A stretch of 64,000 nucleotides of DNA from Lentibacillus lipolyticus (GCA_004145795.1 SEIO01000006.1:40025-104024), one strand, 5' to 3'. Numbered from the stretch's first letter, positions 16,865-26,881 are shown. The notes: generated by a model not told the origin, from the sequence alone. Program-made: numbers and translations.

Positions 16865-18415
16865 ATGGAGTTTGGGATTCTTTCGCTGCTTCCGCCGGTC
16901 ATTGCGATTGTACTTGCCCTCATAACCCGGAATGTTATACCTGCTTTATTCGCTGGGGTATGGCTTGGGGCGACCATACTTTACGACTGGAATCCATTCC
17001 TTGGACTGTATAAAAGTTTCAGTGATTTTATTATTCCAAGTGTGGGGGATCCATGGAGTGCAACGGTTCTGATTTATTGCGGACTTTTCGGTGTCTTGAT
17101 TGCTTTTTTGCAGAAGACAGGCGGAGCCCATGCCATTGCGAATGCTATTTCACGAAAAGTGAAAACGCCAAGAGGTGCACAGGGATCAACGATGCTTTTT
17201 GGGCTTATTATTTTCTTTGAAGATTACTTTAACGCATTAACGGTTGGCAGTGTCATGCGTTCGGTAACAGATAAAATGCGTGTCTCACGTGAGAAACTTG
17301 CCTATATTGTGGATTCCACCTCAGCACCAATGTGTCTTTTGGGTCCCGTCTCGACATGGGTGGTGTTCGTGATGGGGCTGATTGGGGCACAGTATACGGA
17401 ACTGGGCATATCTGAATCGGAATACATGACTTACATTTTTTCCATTCCATTTAACTTTTACTCGATTCTGGCAATTATATTGGTAGGAATTATTGTATTT
17501 TTGAAATGGGATTTCGGACCAATGGCACAAGCTGAGTATCGTGCGCGGACGTCGGGCAAAGTCCTTCGTGATGATGCGACACCACCATCGGAAGATCAGA
17601 TGAGTGATGTTGAAATGCCGGAGGGATATACCCCGAAAGTCCGGAATATGATTGTGCCGATTGTCGTTCTTGTAGGCATGATTCCACCGCTGTTCCTGTG
17701 GACTGGCGGCTATCCGGATAAAGGACTGGTAACCGCCTTTGGGGAAGCAGACGGGGCGACATCCATTACCATTGCTGCATTTACTGCTGCCGTTGTTGCC
17801 TTGGCAATGGGCATGCAGCAAAAGCTCTATTCATTCAGAGAATCCATGGATATTATTGTCAGTGGATTTAAGAGCATGATGCTCGTTTATATCGTGTTGA
17901 CATTAGCTTGGTCGATTGGCAGTGTGACAACCGAACTTGGGACAGCGGAATATATTGTCCATTTTGTCGAACAGACCACGTCGCCAATCGTCATTCCAGT
18001 ATTATTGTTCGTTATCGGTGCTGTTGTAGCGTTTACGACAGGAACATCTTACGGCACGTTTGCGATAATGATTCCAATCGCTATGCCGCTAGCTGCTTCC
18101 ATGGACATTTCGATGTATCTGGCAATTGCTGCGGTATTCAGCGGCGGGATTTTCGGCGATCATTGCTCACCGATTTCGGATACAACCATCCTGTCGTCTG
18201 CTGGGTCGGGCAGTGACCACATTGACCACGTCAACACCCAAATTCCGTACGCTGTAACAGCGGGTGTCAGTGGTATTGTTTCCTTCCTGACCGTCGGAAT
18301 AACTGGTTCACCGCTTGTAGCACTTATTGTCGGTGCTGTTGTACTGTTTGGCCTGGCGTTTATTCTTAATAAAACATGGGGAAAACGAATACCAAACGAT
18401 AAAGTAACGGCTTAA
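16865..18415 (+). CDS. NhaC-family Na+/H+ antiporter
   Basis: A 516-aa polytopic membrane protein, paralogous to the 1371-2918 product. Both start with a PPxxAxxLAxxTxxVxxxLFxxxWxG-like stretch, and share a central EDYFNALTVGSVM and SREKLAYIVDSTSAPM and a C-terminal GDHCSPISDTT. It exchanges Na+ for H+ (or an organate with Na+) at the membrane; the specificity is unknown. ATG 16865 lies 7 nt after GAGAGGGG; TTG 16859 is less likely. A terminator follows directly, so it is a single-gene unit. Confidence 0.88.
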   Translation: MEFGILSLLPPVIAIVLALITRNVIPALFAGVWLGATILYDWNPFLGLYKSFSDFIIPSVGDPWSATVLIYCGLFGVLIAFLQKTGGAHAIANAISRKVKTPRGAQGSTMLFGLIIFFEDYFNALTVGSVMRSVTDKMRVSREKLAYIVDSTSAPMCLLGPVSTWVVFVMGLIGAQYTELGISESEYMTYIFSIPFNFYSILAIILVGIIVFLKWDFGPMAQAEYRARTSGKVLRDDATPPSEDQMSDVEMPEGYTPKVRNMIVPIVVLVGMIPPLFLWTGGYPDKGLVTAFGEADGATSITIAAFTAAVVALAMGMQQKLYSFRESMDIIVSGFKSMMLVYIVLTLAWSIGSVTTELGTAEYIVHFVEQTTSPIVIPVLLFVIGAVVAFTTGTSYGTFAIMIPIAMPLAASMDISMYLAIAAVFSGGIFGDHCSPISDTTILSSAGSGSDHIDHVNTQIPYAVTAGVSGIVSFLTVGITGSPLVALIVGAVVLFGLAFILNKTWGKRIPNDKVTA

Positions 18416-18419
18416 AAAA

Positions 18420-18455
18420 GAACGGACTGCCTGCAATACGGCGGTTCGTTTTTTT
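18420..18455 (+). terminator. Terminator after the second NhaC gene
   Basis: An 11-bp stem with two G-U pairs (AACGGACTGCC against GGCGGTTCGTT) is followed by seven T residues. Confidence 0.8.
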
Positions 18456-18465
18456 ATGCATCGGC

Positions 18466-18585
18466 AAACTGTGTGAAATTGCAGATGACCTTTATAAGAA
18501 CAACTTTAGTGCCTGGTATAGTCACCGGGAAGAGGGGATTAAAGGAGTAAAGAATGAAAACTGGGACCATCTCTATGAAAAATGA
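18466..18585 (+). pseudogene. C-terminal remnant of an unidentified gene
   Basis: A 39-codon frame with protein-like composition (EIADDLYKNNFSAWYSHREE, ending WDHLYEK) and a TGA stop. Its 5' side runs into the NhaC terminator, with no start or RBS. It looks like the surviving tail of a deleted gene. The rest of the 315-nt gap up to 18731 shows an AT-rich promoter-like stretch only. Confidence 0.35.
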
Positions 18586-18731
18586 AGTTATTATCGGATT
18601 AAGCTATAGGAAGAGAGTAATTGTCCATTTATCAGGACAAATCAAGTTTGTGATCTTTTAATTCCGTATTTTATAATAAATTAGGAATACATTAGTAATA
18701 AAAAATGCGGTGAGGGGTGGGACTGTAAGTT

Positions 18732-19673
18732 ATGCGAAAAGAGCTTCGCGTGTCAAGTATCATTATAATGCTAATACTGTCGGTTGCATTAACAGCTTGC
18801 GCCGATAACGAATCAAGCTCATCCAACAATGAAAGTTCAAAAGAAAACCAGCTAAAGCTTGGTGAGAAGCAGGTCACGTTAGCAACCGATACATATGTTT
18901 CCAATATCGGGGCAACACATGTGGTGAAACAGCTGCTTGAAGAAGTTGGATACAGTGTGACAGTTAAAGAAACAGATGTCGGTATAGAATTTTCGGGGCT
19001 TGCGAGCGGATCGTCCGATGCCTCGGTTGGGTTATGGCTCCCGGGCACACACGCCAGCTACTGGGAAGAATATAAGGACAAGCTAGACAAGATGAGCTTG
19101 GTTACAGAAGAGGTGGAACTTGCATTGACTGTACCAGCTTATATGGAGGATATTAATTCCATTGAGGACTTAGCTGATAATAAGAATAATATTGGTGAGA
19201 AATTGGAGTGGGAAATTACTGGGATTAGTCCTGGAGCAGGCATGATGGAGATAACGAAAGAAAAAGTGATTCCTGCCTATGGATTGGATAAAGACTGGGA
19301 ACTGCAATCCAGCTCGGGACCTGCGATGGCGGCTGAACTGAAAGGGGCAATTGATAAGAAAGAGCCAATTGTTGTAACTCTTTGGACACCGCACTGGACG
19401 TTCAATGAATTTGATTTGAAAATGCTGGAAGATCCAAAAAACAAATACGGTGACCCGGATAATGTTTATGCTGTTTCTCGAAAAGGATTTAAAGAAGATT
19501 CACCACTAGCGTATAAAATCATCGACGAATTTAACTGGACGAAAAAACAAAATCAGGACGTTATGTACAGTATCCAGTCCGGAATGTCGACTGATAAAGC
19601 AGCGAAGAAATTTCTAGACAATAACCCAGACCTTAAAGAACAGTGGCTGGAAGGTGTACAAACGAAAAAATAA
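18732..19673 (+). CDS. Glycine betaine/proline-type ABC substrate-binding lipoprotein (OpuAC family)
   Basis: A 313-aa extracellular solute receptor. The lipobox LTACAD (Cys about residue 24) makes it a membrane-anchored lipoprotein. The OpuAC fold is seen in VTLATDTYVSNIGATHVVKQLL, SSDASVGLWLPGTHASYW and WTPHW, with aromatic residues of the quaternary-ammonium cage. ATPase and permease partners are absent here, so it is either an orphan receptor or works with a transporter encoded elsewhere. It fits an osmoadapted organism. RBS GGTGAGGGGTGG is upstream. Confidence 0.88.
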   Translation: MRKELRVSSIIIMLILSVALTACADNESSSSNNESSKENQLKLGEKQVTLATDTYVSNIGATHVVKQLLEEVGYSVTVKETDVGIEFSGLASGSSDASVGLWLPGTHASYWEEYKDKLDKMSLVTEEVELALTVPAYMEDINSIEDLADNKNNIGEKLEWEITGISPGAGMMEITKEKVIPAYGLDKDWELQSSSGPAMAAELKGAIDKKEPIVVTLWTPHWTFNEFDLKMLEDPKNKYGDPDNVYAVSRKGFKEDSPLAYKIIDEFNWTKKQNQDVMYSIQSGMSTDKAAKKFLDNNPDLKEQWLEGVQTKK

Positions 19674-19784
19674 ACATCTTTTGCCATCACGAAGCATTCT
19701 GGTGAAAAAGCATGGATTCAATTGACTTTATAATATCACGTAGATACACTAATAATAGTACAGTAAAGAGAATGAGGTGATATT

Positions 19785-20066
19785 ATGTTTAATATGGCAT
19801 TAGTAGCCAGTGCATCTTTGCTGGTTGTATTAATGATTGTGAACATCATTATCAGTAAAGTATCATCCGCTGATAAATACGACATTTACAAGCCAGCAGG
19901 AGTATTGTTTGTACTTGGCATTATTTTGCTGTCCATTTCATCAGCGGGCCGGATTGAAATTATGGGATTAGGATTCGGCGGCTGGGGAGGCGCCAGTCTG
20001 TTTGCTGCTGCCATCGGATTCATTGTCACATCACTTGTTGACACCTACAACCATTCCGAACAATAA
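19785..20066 (+). CDS. Small membrane protein (YesK-like)
   Basis: A 93-aa, three-helix hydrophobic protein (about residues 5-24, 38-55 and 62-84) with a glycine-rich GLGFGGWGGAS between helices 2 and 3. The arrangement resembles the YesK-like family of Bacillus, whose function is not known. RBS AGGTGAT lies 6 nt before the ATG, and a terminator follows. The family call is tentative but the gene is likely real. Confidence 0.6.
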   Translation: MFNMALVASASLLVVLMIVNIIISKVSSADKYDIYKPAGVLFVLGIILLSISSAGRIEIMGLGFGGWGGASLFAAAIGFIVTSLVDTYNHSEQ

Positions 20067-20079
20067 GCATACGAACACG

Positions 20080-20114
20080 AATATCTGCCTGCACGACAAG
20101 GCAGATATTTTTTA
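20080..20114 (+). terminator. Terminator after the YesK-like gene
   Basis: A perfect 11-bp stem (AATATCTGCCT, 20080-20090, with 20099-20109) is followed by a T-rich run. Confidence 0.85.
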
Positions 20115-20206
20115 TTTTGGCTTTTTCCGTAAACTTTAGCCTTTGTTTTTCAATTCAGCATTCCTTTTTCAAGCCCTCTTTATGCCGTCTTACGCATGTA
20201 TCCAAA

Positions 20207-21064
20207 TTAATCCCTGTTTTCCTGTGCGTCGATACGAATGGTTTTTCCATTGCGCTGCGTGACTTTCCCTTCCTTCATTAGCTTGCCCAGCGCCCGCTTA
20301 AAGGCAGCTTTGCTTGTGTTAAATGTTTGCCGGATGGCTTCAGGGCTGCTTTTATCCGTAAAAGGAATGACGCCACCATTTTGATCGAGCTGGGCTAGAA
20401 TGGCGTCTGCATCTTCCTCCATAAGACCGCGCTTCATCGGCAAGAGAGAAACGTTGACTGATCCATCATCTTTCACCTCGATGACGCGGCCATCGACCCA
20501 TTCGCCAAGACGTGGTTCTTGCTTCCGTTCGGAATGATGGATGAAGCCGCGATAGCCGTTCTCGGAAATGATTGCAGAGCCTTCCCGGCTAGTGCGGTAC
20601 ACACGCCCACGAATCGACTGGTTAATAAGGTCTTCGGAAGCGAATTCCCAATATGCTTCAAAAAAGCGTTCCGAGGCAGGAACAGCCAGCAGCCGTCCCT
20701 TCTTATCCGTTTCAAGTTTAACAAGCAGCTTGTCCCCTTCCATTGGCCAGACCCTTTCCAGATAAGGGAGATCATCAATGGAGATTAGTATTTGTTTTGG
20801 AATACCGATATCGACAAATACGCCAAGGCCGGAGATGGTTCCGGTAACCTCAGCCCAGTCATAGGTGTCCAGTCCAATGGAAGGAATGCGGGTGGTCGCC
20901 GTGATGTTGCCTTTCTTATCCGCGTACAGAAAAACCTTAACGGTCTGTCCCCGCTGCAGCATAAGTTTTTCATCAGGGTCGGGAAGAAAGACGTCGTTCT
21001 CAAGCCAATAGCCGTTTTCTGTATCTTGCATGACATATAATGTATGTACCGTTCCTGCTTTCAT
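20207..21064 (-). CDS. cvfB: CvfB-like S1 RNA-binding protein
   Basis: A 285-aa protein like S. aureus CvfB and B. subtilis YitL: several S1-type OB folds followed by a C-terminal winged helix. The S1-like segments are near residues 65-130 (VTGTISGLGVFVDIGIPKQI) and 145-215 (IRGRVYRTSREGSAII), with a winged helix at about 225-280 (FNTSKAAFKRALGKLMKEG). It binds RNA; in staphylococci it affects virulence gene expression. ATG 21064 has AGAGGG 7 nt upstream, while the longer frame to 21172 lacks an RBS. Confidence 0.88.
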   Translation of the reverse strand: MKAGTVHTLYVMQDTENGYWLENDVFLPDPDEKLMLQRGQTVKVFLYADKKGNITATTRIPSIGLDTYDWAEVTGTISGLGVFVDIGIPKQILISIDDLPYLERVWPMEGDKLLVKLETDKKGRLLAVPASERFFEAYWEFASEDLINQSIRGRVYRTSREGSAIISENGYRGFIHHSERKQEPRLGEWVDGRVIEVKDDGSVNVSLLPMKRGLMEEDADAILAQLDQNGGVIPFTDKSSPEAIRQTFNTSKAAFKRALGKLMKEGKVTQRNGKTIRIDAQENRD

Positions 21065-21213
21065 CTGTATACCCTCTTTTCTGCTAAAATCAACTTCTCC
21101 TATTATAGGGGTACCCCAATGGCTTGAAAAGTAATACATAACCTGATTTGGAGTCGTGTGATTGGCATGCATATGGTAGACTGGAAAAAGATTAGATAAG
21201 TGGGGATGTTGTC

Positions 21214-22110
21214 ATGCATTTGTTTGTTCAAGTTGTACTGCCGATTATGGCAGTTTTTGGCGCTGGATTCGTGCTGCAGCGAATTCGGATGCTCGATGTA
21301 AAATCACTTGCAGCTGCCTCGATTTATATTTTTCTTCCGGCGCTTGTATTCACAACACTGTATGAAGCGACGTTCAACAGGGGATACACGGTCATCATCT
21401 TGTTTGCGTTTATTTTGCTGGCAATCATGATTGGATTGGTGAAACTGTTTGCCTGGCTATTTCAATGGACGGAATCGGTGGAGAGCGGCTCCATTTTGAC
21501 AACTGCGTTTATGAACTCCGGTAATTACGGTGTGCCGGTTATGCTGTTTGCGATTGGAGAAACGGCCATGCCATACGCAATTTTTCTAATGGTGCTGCAG
21601 TCATTGATAATGAACGTGTTTGGTGTGTATTATGCCTCCCGCAGCTCGAGCGGATTCCTGCGGGCGTGCACCACCATATTCAAAATGCCGGCAACCTATG
21701 CGGCCATTTTGGCGTTTGTGTTTCAGGGGTTTTCATGGGGGGTTCCAGAAACTGTCTATTCGACACTGACCATGTTAAGCGATGCAGCGGTGCCATTAAT
21801 GATGGTTTTGCTCGGGATGCAGCTGGCATCAATTACATCGCTTCGATTCAATTGGCAAGTAATCTTAACGGCAGCTGGGGTACGCATGGTGCTGTCACCA
21901 ATCATTGCTTTCTTATTTATTGGGCTTGTCCCGGTTGATCCTGTCGTCGGGTCGGTGCTTGTGATTGCAGCTGCAATGCCAAGTGCGGCGACCACAACCA
22001 TGTATGCGGTGGAATTTGATACAGAACCAGATCTTGTATCAAGCATTACACTGGTGACAACGTTCATCAGCATTGTCACGGTAACAGTTCTGCTGAATTT
22101 TGTAAGCTGA
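21214..22110 (+). CDS. AEC family transporter
   Basis: A 298-aa auxin-efflux-carrier-type permease with about ten membrane segments in two five-helix halves. Hallmarks are FMNSGNYGVPVML near residue 105 (the family's N-G-x-P region) and AAAMPSAATTTMYAVEF near residue 255. Bacterial members export or import small organic acids such as malate; the substrate here is unknown. GTGGGGATG precedes the ATG. It is divergent from cvfB and converges with ytaF. Confidence 0.88.
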   Translation: MHLFVQVVLPIMAVFGAGFVLQRIRMLDVKSLAAASIYIFLPALVFTTLYEATFNRGYTVIILFAFILLAIMIGLVKLFAWLFQWTESVESGSILTTAFMNSGNYGVPVMLFAIGETAMPYAIFLMVLQSLIMNVFGVYYASRSSSGFLRACTTIFKMPATYAAILAFVFQGFSWGVPETVYSTLTMLSDAAVPLMMVLLGMQLASITSLRFNWQVILTAAGVRMVLSPIIAFLFIGLVPVDPVVGSVLVIAAAMPSAATTTMYAVEFDTEPDLVSSITLVTTFISIVTVTVLLNFVS

Positions 22111-22192
22111 TGAATGCTCGTGCACATTTTGCCTGGCTATTCAGCCCAGTCGGACAGCAGCATACAGCAGCTGCCCGTTTTGTTGGCCAAAT

Positions 22193-22825
22193 TCATAACA
22201 TATTCATGATACCAAGCAGCATCAGCAATAAAGGTGGGAGAAATGTGAGTTTTTGTGTCCATTTTTTCGCGGCCAAAAAAACCCCCATCCGGACACCGCA
22301 AAACACAAATAGTCCACTCATCAACGCAATCGAGACTGCTGTCAGCCAAGGAGCGTAACCAAGCATGGCAGCTCCCAGCCCTGCACCAAATGCATCAACA
22401 GCCAGGGCAAATCCGAGCAATACTGCCTCCATCACGGAAATATTTCCTGATTGGTCGAGATCAGCCTCGCGTGGTTCTTTCATGACGGTCTTGACATGAC
22501 TCCATGTTTCATCGGTGGGTGCTGATTCAGTCGGGGCTGATGTATTATGCTCTGCACGCATTACATTAAATAAACAGTATATACCAATGCAAAACAGAAT
22601 AATGCCACCTATACTGCCGGTAAGACTTGGTGGGATAAAGGTCATGAGGAGTGTTCCAATGGTCATGGAAAGGTAGACAACCAATCCCGAACAAAGCATA
22701 ATGATAGCAAGCGCTGCATATGGGATATGAACTTTACGCAAACCATACGATATTCCAGCGCCGAATCCGTCAATGCTGACTCCAATAACTAAAAAAAATA
22801 ATCCGGTGTAGTAGAGCATCGGCAT
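22193..22825 (-). CDS. ytaF: Sporulation membrane protein YtaF
   Basis: A 210-aa MntP-related membrane protein. Two homologous halves, IGVSIDGFGAGISYGLRKV (N-terminal) and LGFALAVDAFGAGLGAAML (C-terminal), flank a hydrophilic loop with LDQSGNISVMEAVLLG. Bacillus YtaF is a conserved sporulation-associated membrane protein. ATG 22825 has GGAAAGGAA upstream; a longer open frame to 23080 overlaps the topB promoter and start region and is rejected. Confidence 0.85.
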   Translation of the reverse strand: MPMLYYTGLFFLVIGVSIDGFGAGISYGLRKVHIPYAALAIIMLCSGLVVYLSMTIGTLLMTFIPPSLTGSIGGIILFCIGIYCLFNVMRAEHNTSAPTESAPTDETWSHVKTVMKEPREADLDQSGNISVMEAVLLGFALAVDAFGAGLGAAMLGYAPWLTAVSIALMSGLFVFCGVRMGVFLAAKKWTQKLTFLPPLLLMLLGIMNML

Positions 22826-22948
22826 CCATTTCCTTTCCGATTGTCTATTGTATTGTATGTGGATCAGCAGAAGCTGTGAAACGCGAACAGAAAGTTGAAA
22901 TTGTGTTACAGTAACATCATAGTGAGAATTAAAGAGGGGATTTAGCAT

Positions 22949-25105
22949 ATGAGCAAAACAGTTGTACTTGCAGAAAAGCCGTCGGTCGGCAGGGATATTG
23001 CCCGTGTCTTGAATTGCACGAAAAAGGGCAACGGCTATTTCGAAGGATCGAAGTATATTGTAACCTGGGCGCTTGGGCATTTGGTGACCCTAGCTGACCC
23101 GGAAATGTATAATGAACAATGGAAAACGTGGCGTCTGGACGATCTACCGATGCTGCCCAAACAACTTAAACTGACCGTTATTAAGAAGTCCGGCAAACAA
23201 TTTAGCGTGGTCAAGACACAGCTCAACCGCAGTGACGTCGGTCAAATCGTTATCGCGACCGATGCCGGACGAGAGGGAGAACTAGTGGCTCGCTGGATTA
23301 TCGAAAAAGCACGGGTCAACAAACCTGTCAAACGACTGTGGATTTCTTCCGTTACCGATAAAGCGATACGGGAAGGGTTTAACAACCTGAAACCGGGAAA
23401 ACAGTATGAAAACCTATATGCGTCCGCTGTCGCACGCTCAGAAGCGGACTGGTATGTCGGACTGAATGCAACCCGTGCCTTGACAACGAAATTCAATGCA
23501 CAGCTGTCGACAGGACGTGTGCAGACACCGACGTTAGCGATGGTTGCCGCCAGAGAAAAGGAAATAAAGGAGTTTCAACCACAGCCGTTTTACGGGCTGG
23601 AGGCCAAGTTAAACAACGGCATGAGCCTGACTTGGCATGACGGCAACAACAACAGCCGGATGTTTTCCAAAGAAAAAGCGGAGAAACTGCTGCATCAGCT
23701 CAAAAACAAACCGGCCAAAATTTTGCGCGTTCATAAAACGCATAAGAAAAAACACGCGCCGCAACTGTATGATTTGACGGAATTGCAGCGGGATGCGAAC
23801 CGTATTTTTGGGTATTCCGGAAAACAGACGCTATCGCTCATGCAGAAACTGTATGAACAGCATAAAGCACTGACCTATCCAAGGACAGACTCCCGCGTCC
23901 TGTCGACGGATATTGTTCCAACATTAAAAGACCGGGTGAAAGCGGTCAGCGCAAGCGGGTTTTCTCGTGTTGCTGGCAAGCTGATGAAAAAAGAATGGAA
24001 ACTCCCGAAGTCGGTTGTCGATAACAAGCAAGTGTCCGACCACCATGCCATTATCCCGACCGAAGAACCCGTCCACACGTCGGATTTGAATGACAAGGAA
24101 CGGAAAATATACGATCTGGTTGTGAAACGTTTTTTGGCTGTTCTGTCTGACCCGCATGAATATGAACAGGTGACAGTGGAGGCACAAATTGACGGGGAGC
24201 ACTTTACCGCAAAAGGGAAAAATATTAAAAAACAAGGCTGGAAAGAATTATTTAATGATGGCGAAACTGCTGAGGCACAGCTGCCAGACGTTCAGGAAGG
24301 GGCGAGTTTTTCCGGTGTGGTGCTTAAACTGACAACAGGGGAAACAAAACCTCCCGAACGTTTCACGGAAGGCGCACTGCTGCAAGCGATGGAAAATCCA
24401 GCACGATATATGGACCAGGAATCAAAACACCTTACCAAAACGATTCATAAAGCCGGTGGTATTGGTACGGTCGCTACCCGCGCCGACATTATTGAAAAAT
24501 TATTTAACAGCCAGCTGATGGAACTGCGTGGCAAGTATATTTATACAACGTCAAAAGGCCGCCAGCTCCTTGATCTCGTCCCGGAAGAATTACAGTCACC
24601 GGCACTGACTGCTGAATGGGAAGACAAGCTGGGCCGGATTGAAGCCGGCAAATTGACGAAAAATCAGTTTGTCAGCGATATTAAGACGTATACAAAGGAA
24701 ATTGTTCAGCAGATTAAAACGTCGGAGGATACGTTCAAACACGATAATCTGACTGGCAGCAAATGCCCGGACTGCGGGAAACTAATGATGGAAGTCGATA
24801 ATAAAAAAGGCCGGATGCTTGTCTGCCAGGATCGTTCCTGCGGCTATAAGAAAAATATTTTCAAGCGGACAAACGCCCGGTGTCCGAACTGTCATAAACG
24901 AATGGAGCTTCGCGGGGAAGGTGAAGGAAAGACGTTCACCTGTCAGTGTGGCCATCGTGAAAAACTTTCTGCATTCAACAAGCGGAAAGAAGAAGAAAAG
25001 AACAAAAAAGTATCGAAAAAAGATGTGAACAAGTACCTGAACAAACAGGATGATGGATTTAAAAATGATGCGCTGGCAGAAGCGCTATCGAAACTGAAGA
25101 AATAG
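22949..25105 (+). CDS. topB: DNA topoisomerase III
   Basis: A 718-aa type IA topoisomerase that relaxes or decatenates negatively supercoiled DNA. The N-terminal Toprim domain has VLAEKPSVGRDIA and the acidic IATDAGREGELVAR (about residues 105-118). The catalytic Tyr is in ALTYPRTDSR (about residue 310). GGIGTVATRADIIEKL is the conserved central motif. Two C-terminal zinc ribbons (CPDC..CQDRSC and CPNC..CQCG) are followed by a Lys-rich tail. RBS AGAGGGG lies upstream. It is terminated by a hairpin. Confidence 0.96.
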   Translation: MSKTVVLAEKPSVGRDIARVLNCTKKGNGYFEGSKYIVTWALGHLVTLADPEMYNEQWKTWRLDDLPMLPKQLKLTVIKKSGKQFSVVKTQLNRSDVGQIVIATDAGREGELVARWIIEKARVNKPVKRLWISSVTDKAIREGFNNLKPGKQYENLYASAVARSEADWYVGLNATRALTTKFNAQLSTGRVQTPTLAMVAAREKEIKEFQPQPFYGLEAKLNNGMSLTWHDGNNNSRMFSKEKAEKLLHQLKNKPAKILRVHKTHKKKHAPQLYDLTELQRDANRIFGYSGKQTLSLMQKLYEQHKALTYPRTDSRVLSTDIVPTLKDRVKAVSASGFSRVAGKLMKKEWKLPKSVVDNKQVSDHHAIIPTEEPVHTSDLNDKERKIYDLVVKRFLAVLSDPHEYEQVTVEAQIDGEHFTAKGKNIKKQGWKELFNDGETAEAQLPDVQEGASFSGVVLKLTTGETKPPERFTEGALLQAMENPARYMDQESKHLTKTIHKAGGIGTVATRADIIEKLFNSQLMELRGKYIYTTSKGRQLLDLVPEELQSPALTAEWEDKLGRIEAGKLTKNQFVSDIKTYTKEIVQQIKTSEDTFKHDNLTGSKCPDCGKLMMEVDNKKGRMLVCQDRSCGYKKNIFKRTNARCPNCHKRMELRGEGEGKTFTCQCGHREKLSAFNKRKEEEKNKKVSKKDVNKYLNKQDDGFKNDALAEALSKLKK

Positions 25106-25117
25106 ATTGATACCGAC

Positions 25118-25145
25118 GATCCCTGCAGCAGCGGGGATCTTTTTA
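25118..25145 (+). terminator. Terminator after topB
   Basis: An 8-bp GC-rich stem (GATCCCTG, 25118-25125, with CGGGGATC, 25132-25139, one G-U) is followed by TTTTT. Confidence 0.8.
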
Positions 25146-25300
25146 TACGTGTGGTCGTCAGCCATAGGCACTGCGGCAGGGGCTTGATCGAATTCCCGCA
25201 TTAAAATATACTATTTTTATAGGAATTATGGTATTATCGTGGTAAAATAATAAACTATCATCAATTTTGCTTATGAATAAACAATCAAAGGAGGGACATC

Positions 25301-26824
25301 ATGGCATTGAGCACGAGTGGGGAGAAGAACTTGATTTTTTCCCGTTTTTTAAATAGAGTCGAACGAATCGGGAACAAATTGCCCGACCCGTTCATGCTGT
25401 TTGTTTTCCTGGCTGTTGCGGTTATTCTCGTATCCGGCTTTATCTCATTATTTGATGTGACGTTTTCACAGCCGGGAAGCGACGAACAAATGGCGATAAA
25501 AAATCTGCTGTCCGGTGAAGGACTGCAGTTTATGATAACATCGGTGATTGATAATTTTATTGGTTTTAAGCCGCTCGGCATTGTTTTGACAATGATGCTT
25601 GGTGTAGGCCTTGCCGATAAAGTGGGACTGCTGGAGACGTTCATTAAAAACACGATACTTCGGGCACCAAAAGCTGTGATAACGTATGCTGTTATTTTCA
25701 CTGGTATTCTCGGGAATTTGGCAGCTGATGCGGCTTTTGTTATTGTACCACCACTTGCGGCAATGGTGTTTTATAATGTGGGCCGGCATCCGTTGGCAGG
25801 GCTGGCGGCAGGTTTTGCCGGTGTCGGAGCCGGATTCACAGCAAACATCATCGTTGCCAACACGGATGCGGTATTATCCGGCATATCTGCTGAAGTAATG
25901 GGGACAATCGAGGGCGCGGCAACGGTCACCCCGGTTGACAACTGGTACTTCATGCTTGTCTCGACGCTCGTGCTTACAGCCGCGGGAGGACTGATCACCG
26001 AGCGGATTGTTGAACCGCGGCTCGGTATTTACGACGGGGACATGAAGCAAGGATTTGACGAAACAACCCCCCTGGAGAAAAAAGGACTCCGAAATGCCGC
26101 GATAGCTGCAGTCGTATACATTGGCTTACTAATGGTTGCTCTTGCTTGGCCTGGATCACCGCTCCGCAATGATGAGGGCGGGATGATTCCGTCTCCATTC
26201 ATATCTGGCATTGTACCGGTTATTATGCTGTTTTTCATTACGGTTGGCACCGCCTATGGAATAACATTGAAAAAGATTGAGAATTCCAGATCAATCGCTA
26301 AATACATGGGGGAAGCAATGAAAGACCTGTCCGGATTCATTGTTCTGATCTTTGCTGTATCCCAGTTCATTGCTTATTTCAACTGGACGAACATCGGCAC
26401 GTGGCTAGCGGTATCGGGGGCAGCGTTTCTTGAATCAATGGACATGACAGGCATTATCGTTGTTGTTGCTTTTGTCCTTTTGACTGCGCTTCTGAATCTG
26501 CTTGTATTTAGCGGATCGGCACAGTGGGCGCTCGAGGCACCGGTATTTTTGAAAATGTTCTATTTTCTTGATTATCATCCGGCCTTCATCCAGGCTGCTT
26601 ACCGTGTCGCCGATTCATCGACAAATATCGTCACACCAATGAATCCGTATTTTGTCATTGTACTGGCGTTCATGAAGGAATATGATAAGAAAGCAGGCCT
26701 GGGAACGTTGATGGCGCTTATGCTTCCGTACAGTCTTATTTTTCTGGTCATCTGGACGATTCTGCTGCTTGGATTTGCTTTTTTAGGTATTCCATTTGGC
26801 CCAGGTATTGGGGTACACGTGTAA
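25301..26824 (+). CDS. AbgT-family transporter (second copy)
   Basis: A 507-aa polytopic protein homologous to the 4153-5709 product along its whole length: RVERIGNKLPDP at the N-terminus, NFIGFKPLG, AADAAFVIVPPLAAMVF, GVGAGFTANIIVANTD, GSAQWALEAP and YRVADSSTNIVTPMNPY. AbgT proteins handle p-aminobenzoyl-glutamate or antimetabolites using an ion gradient; which of these applies is unknown. RBS AAAGGAGGG, ATG 25301. It is flanked by terminators and is not an operon partner of topB. Confidence 0.88.
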   Translation: MALSTSGEKNLIFSRFLNRVERIGNKLPDPFMLFVFLAVAVILVSGFISLFDVTFSQPGSDEQMAIKNLLSGEGLQFMITSVIDNFIGFKPLGIVLTMMLGVGLADKVGLLETFIKNTILRAPKAVITYAVIFTGILGNLAADAAFVIVPPLAAMVFYNVGRHPLAGLAAGFAGVGAGFTANIIVANTDAVLSGISAEVMGTIEGAATVTPVDNWYFMLVSTLVLTAAGGLITERIVEPRLGIYDGDMKQGFDETTPLEKKGLRNAAIAAVVYIGLLMVALAWPGSPLRNDEGGMIPSPFISGIVPVIMLFFITVGTAYGITLKKIENSRSIAKYMGEAMKDLSGFIVLIFAVSQFIAYFNWTNIGTWLAVSGAAFLESMDMTGIIVVVAFVLLTALLNLLVFSGSAQWALEAPVFLKMFYFLDYHPAFIQAAYRVADSSTNIVTPMNPYFVIVLAFMKEYDKKAGLGTLMALMLPYSLIFLVIWTILLLGFAFLGIPFGPGIGVHV

Positions 26825-26848
26825 GGATTTTTCATGAATTGGTTTGTC

Positions 26849-26881
26849 AAACACGCTTGGAGAGCAAGCGTGTTTTGTTTT
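26849..26881 (+). terminator. Terminator after the second AbgT gene
   Basis: A perfect 11-bp stem (AAACACGCTTG, 26849-26859, with 26865-26875) continues into TTTTGTTTT. Confidence 0.88.

Noticed and set aside
22826-23080. N-terminal extension of ytaF by 85 codons
   Set aside because: It overlaps the start of topB on the other strand and has no family match; ATG 22825 has a good RBS.
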